DNA from: Silurus meridionalis
Lineage: Eukaryota; Chordata; Actinopteri; Siluriformes; Siluridae
DNA length: 64,000 bases
Assembly: GCF_014805685.1 (NCBI RefSeq)
Contig: NC_060891.1
Location: 6,011,001-6,075,000, forward strand
Reading direction: 5' to 3'
Position 1 is the first letter of the stretch. Every line of letters begins with the position of its first letter. Below are positions 34,138-46,800 of this stretch, piece after piece. The notes beneath the pieces were generated by a model. That model had not been told where the DNA came from, did not search any database, and worked only from the letters and a program-made list of their open reading frames with translations. The translations under genes and the position numbers were made by a program.

Positions 34138-34569
34138 CATGGCGTACTACATCCAAGGTACATTTCTCTTTATTTGTTATAAATAACGAGTTGCTTGTTT
34201 GGCCACATCATAAGTTTAATTAACAACGTGGGGCCTTTATGGCATGAAGGGCGTCAGCCGGCTGCACTACAAGACTGAATGGATGTTTATGTTTGTTTTG
34301 TTTATGTTCATGTAGGTAAAATAAGAAATCAGTGGGCCAACACAGGCGTGTATAATTACCCTAAAGATTCATTTATCGACCGGGAGCACCATTTCAACAT
34401 AGAGGATTTCCAACATGTTGATCTCAATGAAAAGGTAACTGCAGATGTACAGTATGTAAAGATGGAGGTTTCCAATAAAAATGATCATCATCATCAAACT
34501 GATGAAACTTACTGGAATCTGGATGACTTGGTCCCAGTAAAACAGTCAAAACAAAACAAAAAAACATAG
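34138..34569 (+). CDS. Possible two-exon small gene, unknown product
   Basis: ATG at 34138-34140 in excellent context (gcgaccATGG), coding MAYYIQ then a split Gly codon at donor CAAG|gtacat (34156/34157). The acceptor 'gttcatgtag' leads into an exon from 34317. The joined frame reads on to TAA at 34567-34569: about 90 residues, starting MAYYIQGKIRNQW, rich in Asp/His (DREHHFNIEDF, NDHHHQTDETYWNLDD). There is also a good internal donor (GAAAAG|gtaact at about 34,435), so the real transcript could leave earlier. No signal peptide, membrane segment or known domain seen. Not recognised; could be a real lineage-specific gene or a chance frame. Confidence 0.38.
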
Positions 34570-34799
34570 ACGTTCTTTTGGTTCTTAATGTTATCCACTA
34601 AACAGAACATGTCACCAATACAATTAAGAACCCACAGGAACCACTTTTCATTAACACCAATGGACTTTGCACTATTAGCATTACATATGCATTTATAGTT
34701 TCAGAGTAGATTGTGGAGATGAAATGGTATTTTATTCGCCCTGACAAGGAAATGAACTCATACAGATTTACTTTGTTAGGCAGTTAAAGCTCTGCCCAT

Positions 34800-35075
34800 T
34801 GTGCATAGAGAGCCCATGTTCTCCACAGGCTTTGGGGGTCCTCTGGGTACTCTGGTTTCTTCTGGTTGTCCTAAGTGTGTGTGTGTCTGAGTGATTTTGA
34901 TCTATGAAGTGTTGGCACCCTGTCCATCCTGCTGTCTATAGTAAATGTAAAATTCAGTTTCATTAAATATAAACAAATACACTGCCTGGATAAAAAAGGC
35001 GTAAGAGGAGATTCAAAGCACTTTTGTATGTCGCTCTGGACAAGGTCGTCTGCTAAATGCCGTAAATGTAAGTTC
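34800..35075 (+). mobile_element. SINE fragment with LINE-like tail
   Basis: 'catgttctccacaggctttg', 'gggtactctggtttcttctg' and 'gttggcaccctgtccatcct' are the usual internal blocks of fish tRNA-type SINEs. 35,026-35,072 carries the tail word 'tcgctctggacaaggtcgtc' plus 'tgctaaatgccgtaaatgta', known from SINE/LINE 3' ends. The head is missing. Confidence 0.6.
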
Positions 35076-35664
35076 TTTAACCCTAACCGATGCGGTAAGT
35101 AGCGTCTCATTTCTTAAACAAGCATCATATCGTGTGGCTGTGAAAAATATTGGCTTGTTTTAGATTGGTCAAAGATTAGCCTGCATCAAGCAAAGAGATG
35201 TGGCTGTTACTAAACTTGGGTAAAGAACTGTCTAATAAGTTAATAATACCGAGAAGGATGGTGGTAAATCATCTGTGAGGAAGAAACGTGGTTAAAAAAA
35301 AATCATGCTCATGATTGTTCATTTACTGTAAATGTTTGATCAAATCATAAACATCATCAGTAGAATTCCTGTGGTCTTCTGTGTTTTATCGTGAAAGCAA
35401 GATCATTTCCATGCACAGAATGCAAAGACAGTTTAAGGGATTACGACTAAACAGCTGTGTAGCCTTAATCATCATCTTCTTGCAGCTTCTCCCATTAGGG
35501 GGCGCCACAGCAGATCATCCATCTCCATACTACTGTCCTCTACATCTGCCTCTTTCAAACCAACTACCTGCATGTCTTCCTTCACCACATACATAAACCT
35601 CCTCCTTGGCCTTTTCCTTTTACTCCTTCCTGGTGGCTCCATCCTCAGCATTCTCCTACCAATA

Positions 35665-36414
35665 CCACAACGTATCTTTTTAGCAAACCCTACACATAAC
35701 ATACTCCACAGATCATAACCTTGTGCTCCAGAACATCTGATCAAATGCACATTATCAACTTGTGCTTGTTAATATCATGAACAGCAGCTATGCTCATTTT
35801 TCTCCACTGCTCCTCTTTCTCTCCCCATCCCGAGGCATCCTGAAGTTGCTCCTCATGAAGATTATGGACCTTTAAAGAAATAGATTCCGAACTCGCAAAC
35901 TTCCCGTACCACACAGAGACGTAACATTGCCAATTGGATCTCACTTCATGTAGAGTTTTGACACTGGACCTCCTGGAGTGTTTAAAGGCTTTGGCATGGA
36001 GAAGCTGGTGTTGGATCTGTGATGATCGCAAATGTTGAGCTATTTTATGAGTTGCTTAGTAGCTCCTAGTTTTATAACCACAATGACTGTATAAGTCTGT
36101 AGAAAGATCATTACTCATAATCTTACACTCCAGTGCTCATGTTAGTTTTCACTCGCCAGTGTTCTGTATTGTTGAAAGATTTATGATTACACTCTTGATG
36201 TCACCCAAATGAGGATGGGTTCCCCTTTTGAGTCTGGTTCCTCTCAAGGTTTCTTCCTCATAACATCTAAGGAAGTTTTTCTTTGCCACAGTCGCCATGG
36301 CTGTTCATCAGGGATAAATACACACCATTCACCTTAACTGTTGTTTTTTGTGCATGTGCTTTGAGACAGTCTCTGTTGTGAAAAGTGCTATAGAAATAAA
36401 CTTGACTTGACTTG
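35665..36414 (+). mobile_element. L2-type LINE 3' end inserted in the RTE LINE, with target duplication
   Basis: Flanked by a 7-bp direct repeat ACCAATA (35658-35664 and 36415-36421). It removes continuity of the RTE C-terminal frame exactly between MGYIG and GRRMLRM. The right half carries the L2-tail words 'gaggatgggttccccttttg', 'gagtctggttcctctcaagg' and 'gaaaagtgctatagaaataa', ending in (CTTGA)n. The left half, 35,665-36,120, is 3' UTR-like DNA without an ORF. Confidence 0.85.
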
Positions 36415-36760
36415 ACCAATATACCCCATGTCCCTCTTCTGCACATGTGCAAACCATCTCAACCTGGCCTTCCTCACCTTGTCTCCAAAACATCCTACAT
36501 GTGCTGTCTCTCTAATATACTTGTTTCTAATCCTGTCCATCCTCGTCACTTCCAACGAAAACCTTAACATCTTCAGCTCTGCTACCTCCTGCTCCGCCTC
36601 CTGTCTTTTACTCAATGCACTGTCTCTAAACCATACAACATCACAGGTCTCACCACAGTCCTATAAACTTTCCCTTTCACTCTCGCAGATACTCTTCTAT
36701 CACAAGTCATTCCTGCTATCACTCTTCTCCACCCACTCCACCCTGCCTGTACTCTTTTCT

Positions 36761-37261
36761 TCACTTCCCAAACACACTCTCCATTACTTTGCACTGTTGA
36801 CCCCAGGTACCTGAACTCCTCCACCTTCTCCATCTCCACCTCTCCTGGCTCTTCTTAACCTGCTCCCTACTCTCCCCACGAATAATATCATCCTCAAACA
36901 TCATAGTCCGCAGAGACTCCTGTCTGACCTCGTCCGTCAACCTGTCCATCACCACTGCAAACAGGAAAGGGCTCAGAGCCGATCCTTGATGCAATCCAAC
37001 TTCCACGGTAAACCTGTCTGTCGTTTCTACTGCACACTTCACTGCTGTCACACTGTCCTTATACATGTCCTGCACCACCTTCACATACTTCTCTGACACA
37101 CCTGACATCCTCATACAATACCACAACTCCTCTCTTGTCACCCTGTCGTATGCTTTCTCTAAATCTACAAGCACACAATACAATTCCTTCTGAGCTTCTC
37201 TATACTTCTCCATCAACATTCTCAAAGCAAATAATGTGTCCGTGGTGCTCTTTCTCGGCAT
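36761..37261 (-). pseudogene. RTE-type reverse transcriptase fragment, broken
   Basis: MPRKSTTDTLFALRMLMEKY (template-binding region), VDLEKAYDRVTREELW (motif A Asp), GLHQGSALSPFLFAVVMDRL (motif B). Motif C reads MFEDDIIRGES where the family has FADD, so the Ala is changed to Glu while both Asp remain. The frame shifts near 36,850 to continue as YLGSTVQSNGE. Inactive. Confidence 0.85.
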
Positions 37262-38532
37262 AAAACCATACGGTTGCTCACAGATGTCACCTTTTCTCTT
37301 AGCATGGCTTCCTATAACGTCATGGTGTGTCTGATCAACTTAATTCCCCTGTAGTTACTGCAGGTCTGCACATCTCTCTTATGCTTAAAAACCCTTTATT
37401 CCATCCTTGATTGCTTTAACTTGTAGCATATCCTTCCCAGGTTGGTCCCTCTGCCTGGCCAATCGGAACAAATTCTTTTCTCCTTTCTTAGTGTCCAACT
37501 TCTCATACAGCTCTTCATATGTCTTTTCCTTGTCTTCTGCCACATCCCTCTTAACCTGCTTCCGCATCTCCTTGTACTCCTGCCTACTTTTCTTATCACT
37601 CTGTTGATCCCAATTCTGTTTTCCCAACCTCTTTCTCCTTATGCTTTTCTGCACTTCCTGATTCCACCACCACGTTTTTTCTTCTATTTCCAGATGTCAC
37701 ACCAAGTACCTTTCCAGCTGTCTCCCTTATCACTTCTGCAGTAGTTGCCCAATCATCCAGCACCTCTTCACCACAACCAAACCACTGTCTGACCTCTTCC
37801 CTGAATCTCATACTACACTCTTCCTCATTCAGATTCCACCATCTTATTCTTCTTTCAGTCCTCACTCTCCTCTTCTTCTTCTTCACCTCCAAAGCTATCA
37901 TACAGACCACCATCTGATGCTGTCTAGCTACACTGTCACCTTACAGTCTCCAATCTTCTTCAGGTTGCATCTCCTACATAGAAGTCCACCTGTGTGCACC
38001 TTCCTCCACTCTTATACGTCACCCTATGCTCCTCGGTCTTCTTAAAATAAGTGCTCACCACTGCCATTTTCATCCTTTTAGCAAAATCTACCACTATCTG
38101 TTCTTCAACATACCTTAAACTCCTTAAAGCTATACCTACCCATCATCTCAGTTCCCTTCACCTACATGCCCATTAAATTCTGCCCCAATCACCAATCGTT
38201 CATTCCTAGGTACACCTTCTACCACTTCATCTTTCTCCATTTCACAACCTACTTGTGGAGCATAGGCACTAATGACATTGATCATCACCCCTTCAACTTC
38301 ACCTCACTTCACGTCCACTACACTCTTACTAAACTCTTCCCTCAGGATCACCCCTAAACCATTTCTCTTTCCATCCACACCATGATAGAACATTTTAAAC
38401 CCACCTCAAATGCTCCAGCTACTTCTTTCCCTTTCCAGTCATAGTACCAACATTTTAAAGTGCCAACCCGAACCTCCACTTCTCCGTTCCCTGCATGTTA
38501 AATTCGGAGTATATTTATATGGTGAAGTGAAG

Positions 38533-39126
38533 CAGTGGAGGACATTAACGAAGTAAATGTTATTTGTTATTGTATTTAAGTAGCTTTTTACATACGTGTA
38601 CTTTACTGATGTATTTCTATTTGGGGAGACTTTTACTTGAACTTCACCACATTTCAAAGTCAAATATCTTTTCTTTATCTTTCTATTTTACTCAACTATA
38701 TTTTGCTAAATCAGCCATTCCATTTTTGAGTAAATAAAAATGTAACTGGTCAAACACACAGCAAGACACCAATCGGTATAGAGCGAACTTGTTTTGATTG
38801 TTTTGAACGCATCACCTACATACAGTTCAGCATCCGTTCAACAGCAACATTTTGAGAAGAATAAATGATGGAAGAAACTTCTGAATCGAACTTGCCACAG
38901 CACCCATTGCATAATTTGCTCAAGTGTCTTGTGACAAAAAACGATAATAGGAACATTTATAGCCTTAATATATCATAGTACTTCGGATACTTAAGTACAT
39001 TTGAAGGCAAATACTTTTTACTTTTATTCAAGTGAAAGTTTAAAGGGAGCACTTTTACTGGAGTGATATATTAGTGTTTCTCTATTTTAACTAAACTACA
39101 TGGTTTGTCTACTTTGTCCACCACTG
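38533..39126. mobile_element. Non-autonomous hAT (Tol2-like) element
   Basis: 594 bp. The left end CAGTGGAGGACATTAACG and the right end in reverse, CAGTGGTGGACAAAGTAG, are related. Sub-terminal 'acttttacttgaacttcacc' and 'tacttttattcaagtgaaag' blocks are typical of Tol2-group ends. No transposase. It lies 30-40 bp beyond the 5' side of the RTE LINE. No clear 8-bp duplication was seen. Confidence 0.65.
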
Positions 39127-39676
39127 CGAGTCTAATGATTGGTCTGTCCATGTACAAAAAAAATCCATAAATAGACCCCACCTTGTATATTGCATATTGT
39201 AAAGATTCCAATCAAAACAATCAAATTGAGAAAGAGTTGCACATAACTTTTATGCATTGATTGGTCCATGTCCAGACCTTAATCAATTGAGATTCCTTGA
39301 GATGTGCTGAAGAAGACTTTACTTTAAAATTAATGGATAAAAATAAATGACATTGCATCAGCATATCAAAATATTACCACAGAGAATGTGTGCTGCAATC
39401 AATGCAAAAGGCATTGTCTAATGAAATGATTACCTTTTATTAAATGTTTTTGGCCAGGCAGTGTATATTACTTTTTATATGTACAATACCTTTTTGATAA
39501 AAATATTTTTAATTTTAAATTTTTTTAATGATTTACAATAAATCTTATGACACAGGTTGAGTATTTAAAATCATGGTAAAAGGTAAAAGTTTTTGACTGA
39601 AAGCATTGGACTGCTTTGTTTCTTTTTCTAGTTCAACACAAAGGGAGAAGAGCGACAGGATGAAGGGTCGCATGTG

Positions 39677-39678
<2 letters not shown>
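39127..39678. other. Intergenic stretch upstream of ccdc9b
   Basis: AT-rich, no exon or known repeat. It leads into the GA tract and the candidate promoter. Confidence 0.5.

Positions 39679-39679
<1 letters not shown>

Positions 39680-39744
<65 letters not shown>
39680..39744. repeat. (GA)n microsatellite upstream of ccdc9b
   Basis: About 32 GA copies followed by a G/A-rich stretch to about 39,800. It lies about 110-180 bp before the candidate TATA box. Confidence 0.96.
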
Positions 39745-39748
<4 letters not shown>

Positions 39749-39857
39749 GGGGGAGAGGGGAAAAGGAGGTGGTGGGGAGGGAGGAGTGGCAGACAGTGAG
39801 AGTGAGCGAAGCAGAAAGTATGTGTGTCTGTGTGTATATGAGTAAGTGGGTTGTTGC

Positions 39858-39864
39858 TATAAAA
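39858..39864 (+). promoter_or_regulatory. Candidate TATA box of ccdc9b
   Basis: TATAAAA in 'gctataaaatatgtgagcag', about 165 bp before the proposed start codon, which would place transcription start near 39,890. Supported only by motif and position. Confidence 0.45.
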
Positions 39865-39949
39865 TATGTGAGCAGGGGTGCTCCTTTTGCGTTTGCTTGA
39901 GATTAGGGTTTTTATTTTTTTCCCCCTTTTTTTCATTTGTAATCAAGGC

Positions 39950-40027
39950 ATGCTTGCACAATCCACTCACTTCTCTGTGCCTCCTCGGCTGCCTTGTGTC
40001 TGGAAGCCATCCAGCTCTCGTCGCTGA
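39950..40027 (+). other. Upstream ORF in the candidate ccdc9b leader
   Basis: ATG at 39950 opens a 25-codon frame whose TGA (40025-40027) ends one base before the proposed main ATG at 40029. If it lies in the mature leader it could tune initiation through reinitiation. Depends on the transcription start being upstream of 39,950. Confidence 0.4.
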
Positions 40028-40028
40028 C

Positions 40029-40402
40029 ATGGACCGATCTGTGAGTGGCTTTAACTCTATCTTGTCTCGTGTTTCTGCCGCTGTCTCGCACCGTCTCCCT
40101 TCCTCACTTCTGCTCTCCCTCACTATGTGTCTGTCACTAAGCTCAGACTGTCATTGGCGTCCTGCTGTCTCTTTTCCTCGTGCACGTCTATGAGTAAACC
40201 AGCTCTCTGTACTGTCCGGCTAAATATGATTGCTGTGAGCGAGGCCTCTTTTTTTAGGCATGGACGCTGCTGTCAGCTGATCATCTGGGCTAATATGTGT
40301 TGGTATTTTCAGTCCGACTTGGGGTTGGGGTGGTGGGGGGAGGTTTGGAAGTGCATGCTGAGATTATTATGGTCCTTTCGTGAGCCAGTGACTCATTTGG
40401 GC

Positions 40403-40450
<48 letters not shown>

Positions 40451-40786
40451 CATACTTGCTGTATTTGTGTACCCTGACAACCAGAGCTCGAGTTTCTTGG
40501 CCTGCAAAACCTTCATGTCTCAGTCTACATGATGTAAGACCCCATCTCTCACCTTGTTCCGCTTAATCAAAGTGTTTGGTCATGTGTTGGGCTTCAGATC
40601 AGATTTATCGGTTCGGCAGATTTCTTCCCCGCAGAGGACAGACTTTCTTCCGTAGGTTTGCTGACACTATTTTGCAGACTCCATGCAATGTGCTTACTAA
40701 ACAGAGATTCTGTTTCATTATGGCGAGACAGCTGAAAATGCAGGGAATCTTAAAGTTTGTGATACATTTTTTTATGTATTGCAGGA

Positions 40787-40836
<50 letters not shown>

Positions 40837-43800
40837 TTCTTTTTACACATCAATCCAGTCTGGATCTCCTTCCTCAAAATGAACAAATTGAGAATACAAA
40901 CGCTTCATCAGAGTTCCTGTGACGCTCAGATTACTCCGTTTTTTTTTAGGTGGTCCTCGTCGGCGTCAGTATTCTGACTCATCATTTTGTTTTAAACGAG
41001 TGTAACATGGACGACGGATCAGCAGCTTTTCATTGCATTAACATCTTCCTTCTCTCTATTATTTTGCTGTCAGAGAGGCTGCATCTGCTTTTGTAATTGT
41101 AATATATGTGGTGATGCAGATATAGTTTCCACTGTTTTTTTTTTTTTTATCTGGAAGTTACAAATTCTTCAGTGCATAAGAACCATCAGTATACATGATA
41201 GGATTTGCATTTCACATGTTCCTATGCACAGCTGTACAAAACAAACCCATATAATCCTACATATTTAAAATCTTTGTTTGCATGGCCATGCTTGTTTGCA
41301 TATAGAAACACCCCCAATTTGCCACATATAGCAAACAATGGTGATTTAAATGTTGATTTATATATATATTTTTTAATAGCTAGTGTGTGTGCCTTCTGCT
41401 GCCCTAGTTATGTTTGGAAAAGCTCTAGTGATATGATCCCTCATTATTAATGTTATTCTTTTTTCAATGCTGTATTTGGATTTGTGTGTAAGACGTAATG
41501 TTTCAGCTCATGGTTGGTTGTGAAATGCCAGTTTACGATTCCTTTGTTGAAATGTGCCAATGTAAAAAAAAAAAAAAACCTGCAGTTGAAAGGACTTTAT
41601 TGTGCACAGTGGTCTTATATGTAGTGTCTATTAAACGCTTGGAAACAACTAGGCTTATATTGTGAGCGACACATAAATTTTGATTATACACATCAAATTT
41701 AAAGCTATGAAGATTTATTTTGACCAAACAAATATATAAATGCACAGATGTTAAATCATTTTTATTCAGAAATTCTCCCTTAGCATGAATAACAGCTTAT
41801 CACACTCTTGATATCCTGACTGTTAGTTTATCCATTTATTTAGCTGTAATACTTTGCTGTGTCTAATGTAAAACTTGCTGGTTGGAAACTTTCTGATTAT
41901 AATTTAGGTCAAAATACTAACTATGGACCAATGTTAGACATCATAGCTTTCATGCAAAAAAATTAAAAAAGATTTTCTTACCAAGCTGCATTATAGTGGG
42001 CTATTATAAGTGGTTAATTGAGAAGCAGGCTGTAGAGTCAGAAGATTGTCACCAATTGAATTTCATTCAATGCATGATTAAGTCAGTGTTACTAGTGATG
42101 CAAGCTACACTTAATTCGAGGTGAAACTTTATTTTTATTTATTAATTTTTTTGTCTAAAGCACTGATTGTGGATAGTGGAGGCACTGAGGCATCAGCCTT
42201 TTCCTGCCATTTGTGGTCTTTATCATTGAGTTGGAGGCACAAAATTGCATAGGATGTCTTTGGATGTGGTAGAATTAAACTGTCCCTTTACTTTAACTTT
42301 ACTTGAAGACTCAAACCTATTTGAACATGACCGCTGAAACAAAGCCAGCTCCATGAAGATATGGTTTGCATGGGTTAAAGTGGAAGATTTTGAGAAGCCT
42401 GATATAGAGCTCTGACCTCAAACCAATGAACACCTTTGGGATGAATTGAAACGCTGACTGCATCCCTAGTCCTCTTCACCCTACATTAGTACATGACTTT
42501 ACTAATGCCTTTGTGTGTGAATAAGCACAAGTATATCACAAATAGCTAGTGGAACATCTTCCCAGAACAGTGGAGGTTATTGTAACAGTAAATGGGGACT
42601 TACTATAGAATGAGATGTTCACAAAGCAAATACAAGTCTTATGTTCAGGAGTCCACACAATTTTGTCAGTATAGTGTATATTCATATATATAATCATAAG
42701 GGATCATGTGATGGACCATTTTTATGTCAGGAGCACTTTGTGTAGCACTATATGTTCAGAGAGAATTAGAGTTGGTAAGGTACAGATTTTTTGTATGTTC
42801 TTACACCTTATTCAGCATTTTCAAATGTAGCTTGAGTTTGCTGCGATTTTTTAACAGAAGCATCTGCATTACAAAGAGCGTGTAAGTCACGAGTTTATAA
42901 AGCCCAGTCTTTTTGACTAACTTGAGAGACTAAAGTACAATTGGAGTGAGAGTCTCAATTCTGGATGTAGTATCAGACCATGATTGTAATTGGTGGCTGA
43001 AGGTGTAATACATCACTCTGTGTGACAAAGTGCATACTACTAGCTACAATGAACAAAGCTACAATGGCCTTAGTTATAAGACACTTGAGCATCAGAATAT
43101 GTTTTTTGAACATCCAGTTCAATGCTTGATCACCTCTTTGCAGTTAGAATTACCTCCAGGATTCTGGGAAGTCTTTCCATTAGATGTTGGTGTTTGACTG
43201 TAGGGATTTTTGCTAATTTAACAACAATAGTATTAGAGTTCAAGCACTGATGTTGATTTCAAAGATTGTGGAGACTGTGTTGAAGTGCATCCCTAATGGG
43301 TTCCATGTGATTGAGGTCAGAGCTTTGTGCAGAAAAATTCAATTCAATTCATTTTTATTTGTATAGCGCTTTTAACAATGAACATTGTCTCAAAGCAGCT
43401 TTACACAGATAATGTATGGTTGACGGGAAGAGAAAGATATGGATTATTGTGTCTTTATTGTTGTATGAAAGTAAAAGAGACTGTGCAAGTTGGACTCCGG
43501 CAAGATTAGCTACGGCAGCATAGCTAAAACGGAGAACCAGAAGGTAACACCGACATGAGGGATCTCTGGGATAAGAGACGACCCACCACACCACTGTCAA
43601 CAAACCTGAGTGAACGTGTAAAAGTGAGGGGATGACAGCATACAAATATGCCAGTTCACCAAACACTCTATATCCATGATCCCTCCAGATCTGAGCCTTT
43701 ACCTAAGAAAAAATCTACTGATCAAAGGCTTGACTAAATAAATGTGTTTTCAACCTCGACTTGAACACTGAGACTGTGTTTGAGTCCCGAACACTGATTG

Positions 43801-46800
43801 GAAGGCTGTTCCATAACCGTGCTTTATAAAAGCTTTATAAAAGAAAGATCTGCCCCCTGCTGTAGTCTTCATTATTTGAGGTACCAACAAATAGCCTGCA
43901 CCTTTTGATCTAAGTAGGCGTGGAGGATCATACTGGTACAGAAGTTCACTCAGATACTGCGGTGTGAGACCGTTAAGTGCTTTATACGTCAGTAGTAGTA
44001 TTTTATAATCAATGCGAGATTTGATTGGGAGCCAGTGTAGACTGATTAAAACAGGGGTGATGTGGTCATATTTCCTAGATCTAGTGAGGACTCTTGCTGC
44101 TGCATTCTGAACTAACTGAAGCTTATTTATGCACTTACTCACACACCCAGACAGTAGAGCATTACAGTAGTCTAATCTAGAAGTAACACAAGCATGAACT
44201 AGTTTTTCTGCATCCTGTAACAACATCATATTTCTAATTTTTGCAATATTTCTAAGGTGAAAGAAGGCGATCCTGGTAAAACTTGAGTTATTCCACTCCA
44301 ACTTGATCAAACCATGTCTTTATTAAACATGATTTGTCCACAGATGCATCATCATACTGGAACAGGTTTGGGCCCCTTAGTTCGAGTGAAGGGAAATTGT
44401 AAATTTACAGCATACTGAGGCATTCTAGACATTTGTGTGCTTATAACTTTGTGACAACAGATGCCTTTGCATCCTGACTCTCAGGGTGATTGTAACAGTC
44501 ACTGCCTTGTTTTTTTTCCACACTGTTCAATAAATAATGAATTTTTTAGTGTGTGAATATTCACTTGGAGACACAGTTACCTGGGGATAATGTGAAATTA
44601 TCATTGTGCGTGGGAAAGTACTTCATTTGAATCAGCATGTAAATGAGTGCCACTTTCATTCTGACATGACTATAAAAATTTCTTTGTTGCATGTGTGTTT
44701 GTGTATTAGGGATACAATGAAATGCCACTGTTGTATTTGTATATACATTCAGGTTCATAAATGAAAGATTTATATACATTTCTATAATTTCTTTGTACAC
44801 AATATTGAATTGAAATGGTGCAATCAAGATGTGATTTAAGAGGTTTGACAAAAATATAGCATTTAAATCATTTTAATTACACAGGAAAACAAATAATTGG
44901 ACTAATAAGCAGTTTCATGTCCCAGTGTGACTTGTTTTCTGGTGTGACCTCATTATTTCATTATTAGAAATAGATCAAAAGTCTAGAGTTTCTACCAAAT
45001 GTCAGATTTCTATTTATTAGCTGTTCGGTACCAGAGTTATCAACACTTAACACTGGTAACACACAAGACATAACAGACTTTGCTTTTAAAAGAAAAAGAG
45101 AGAAGGCAAGGAACGGCTTATTATCCAAAGCTTAACACATCATCTATTCAAACATTATGGAGAGAGTTATGCCATGAACTTGATTGTTTATAGTGGAGCT
45201 GGGACACTGTGTCTTTACTGATGATATGACCGCTTATAGAAGTAGCAGGATGAAGTGTATAGACCTTTTACTGTCTGTTTATATTCAGTCAAATCCCTGC
45301 AAATAGAGCCCAGCAAATCACAGTACAGTACAGAGAGATAATGCTTTTACTATTTGAAGACAGAGAGACCAATCATCAAACAAAGCTGGCTGCAGTAAAG
45401 GACTTTAAAATCGAAATCCAGCATTTGGTGATACCCTTGGGTTCCAGACTTCAGATAGTCATTGACTATAAAGGATAAACTTACAAATAATTTTAATATT
45501 TACAGTTGCAATATTTACTTTAATTGCTCTTGAGTCTGTGAAAATCAGACAAACCTTTTAACATTTACATTCATTGTAGTGGTATACAGAGGCAAAATTA
45601 CTGTCCCTGTCGATATAGGTATGGACCTGATTGAATCTGCAAGTATTCCAAATGCGTGTTTCTAGAACCTTAAATTTACACAGCAAAGCTTTTTTTTTTA
45701 TTATTTATTTTTAAATTTATTTTTACAGTTTGCAGTTTTTTCTCTTTTCACCTGTCTGTGATATTCCCTGATGAATTTAGTTTGTTCTAATTTGGTTTGT
45801 TAATGTTCGTTATTCTAAATTACTAATTCCCAAAACAAATAACACAAACGATTAGCTTCTTTTATACCACTGTGACCTGGAGCAGACAGTTTACAAATGA
45901 ATCTATACTTAGTTTGTTCCCAAGTTTCATATTTCATCTTACTAACAGCCGAAAAGAAGTAAGAACCTCATGCTTTTATTTATTTATTTTTTTTCCTCCT
46001 CACATTTACACCTCTCAGCTCAACCAGATGTTGTCAACAAATAGTGTGTCTTCTGTTTGTATCTGTTTAGTGTGTGTGTGCCATGTCTTTTGCCAAAAAA
46101 TTCCACATATGAAAGAATCTTGTCAGCTCATCTGAACCACTGTGAGTTGAATGTTCTGTTTCTGCCTCTTTGTCACATTTAATGGCATGTGTCTTTCACA
46201 GTGCTACTTCACACTGCATAATGAACCTAAACCAGCCTGCAGCACCACCTTCCTCTCTTCGGCTTTTAATTTTTATTTCTTTTTGGTCAAAGAGCTCATA
46301 AGCATCTTGCCTACACAGTCCCCTTAACCGAGCCCAAGGCCACCAGCAGCCAAGCTCTCAAGGGAAACTGACTCCAGAAGTCTATTTGTGATGATGTCTC
46401 TAAACTCCTGACTGGACAGGATGCTTATAATGTCTCCAGCCAGTGTGAAGTGTGAGCTCCTCATTCCCCAAGGCTTCTCAGACATGGCATTTTAAGAACT
46501 AGCATTACTCCAAAGCCATTACTGAGGCCCCATGTGTAGACCATAAACATAGTGCCATTTTGGACATAGTTTTGTAAGCACAGTGCTTACTGTGAGGAGA
46601 AAAATATCCAGAATCATTCTTGGTTAAAAATGTCTTCCGTTATGTGAAAAGTAAAATTCTTTAATAAATGTTTATGGGGAATCTGACATTTATCTTATTC
46701 TATGCTTTGGGACTCTTGTAAAACTATAGTTTTATTGTATACTTGAATTGTATTGTATAATAATACTGGAATGTGAACTGAATGGGATACCAGTCCATTG

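Larger units (their letters stand above)
35467..38500 (-). mobile_element. RTE-type LINE (- strand), interrupted by an L2-like insertion
   Basis: Reverse transcriptase and flanks read on the minus strand from about 38,490 (start of the endonuclease region, frame broken) through a linker (37913-37596: WWNLNEEECSMRFREEVRQW) to RT (37261-36761) and the C-terminal region (36839-36388, then 35664-35467: GRRMLRMEPPG, RRRFMYVVKEDMQ). The 3' end is 'gcgccccctaatgggagaag' plus a short tail. Most of the endonuclease is lost. A 750-bp insert at 35665-36414 splits the C-terminal coding part. The copy at 52.63-54.54 kb is the same family. Confidence 0.87.

Noticed and set aside
36428..38357. Several + strand Ser/Leu/Pro-rich frames
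   Set aside because: Antisense shadows of the RTE LINE coding strand.
39606..39936. Frames through the GA tract (Arg-Glu or Ser-Leu runs)
   Set aside because: Produced by the dinucleotide repeat; no coding evidence.
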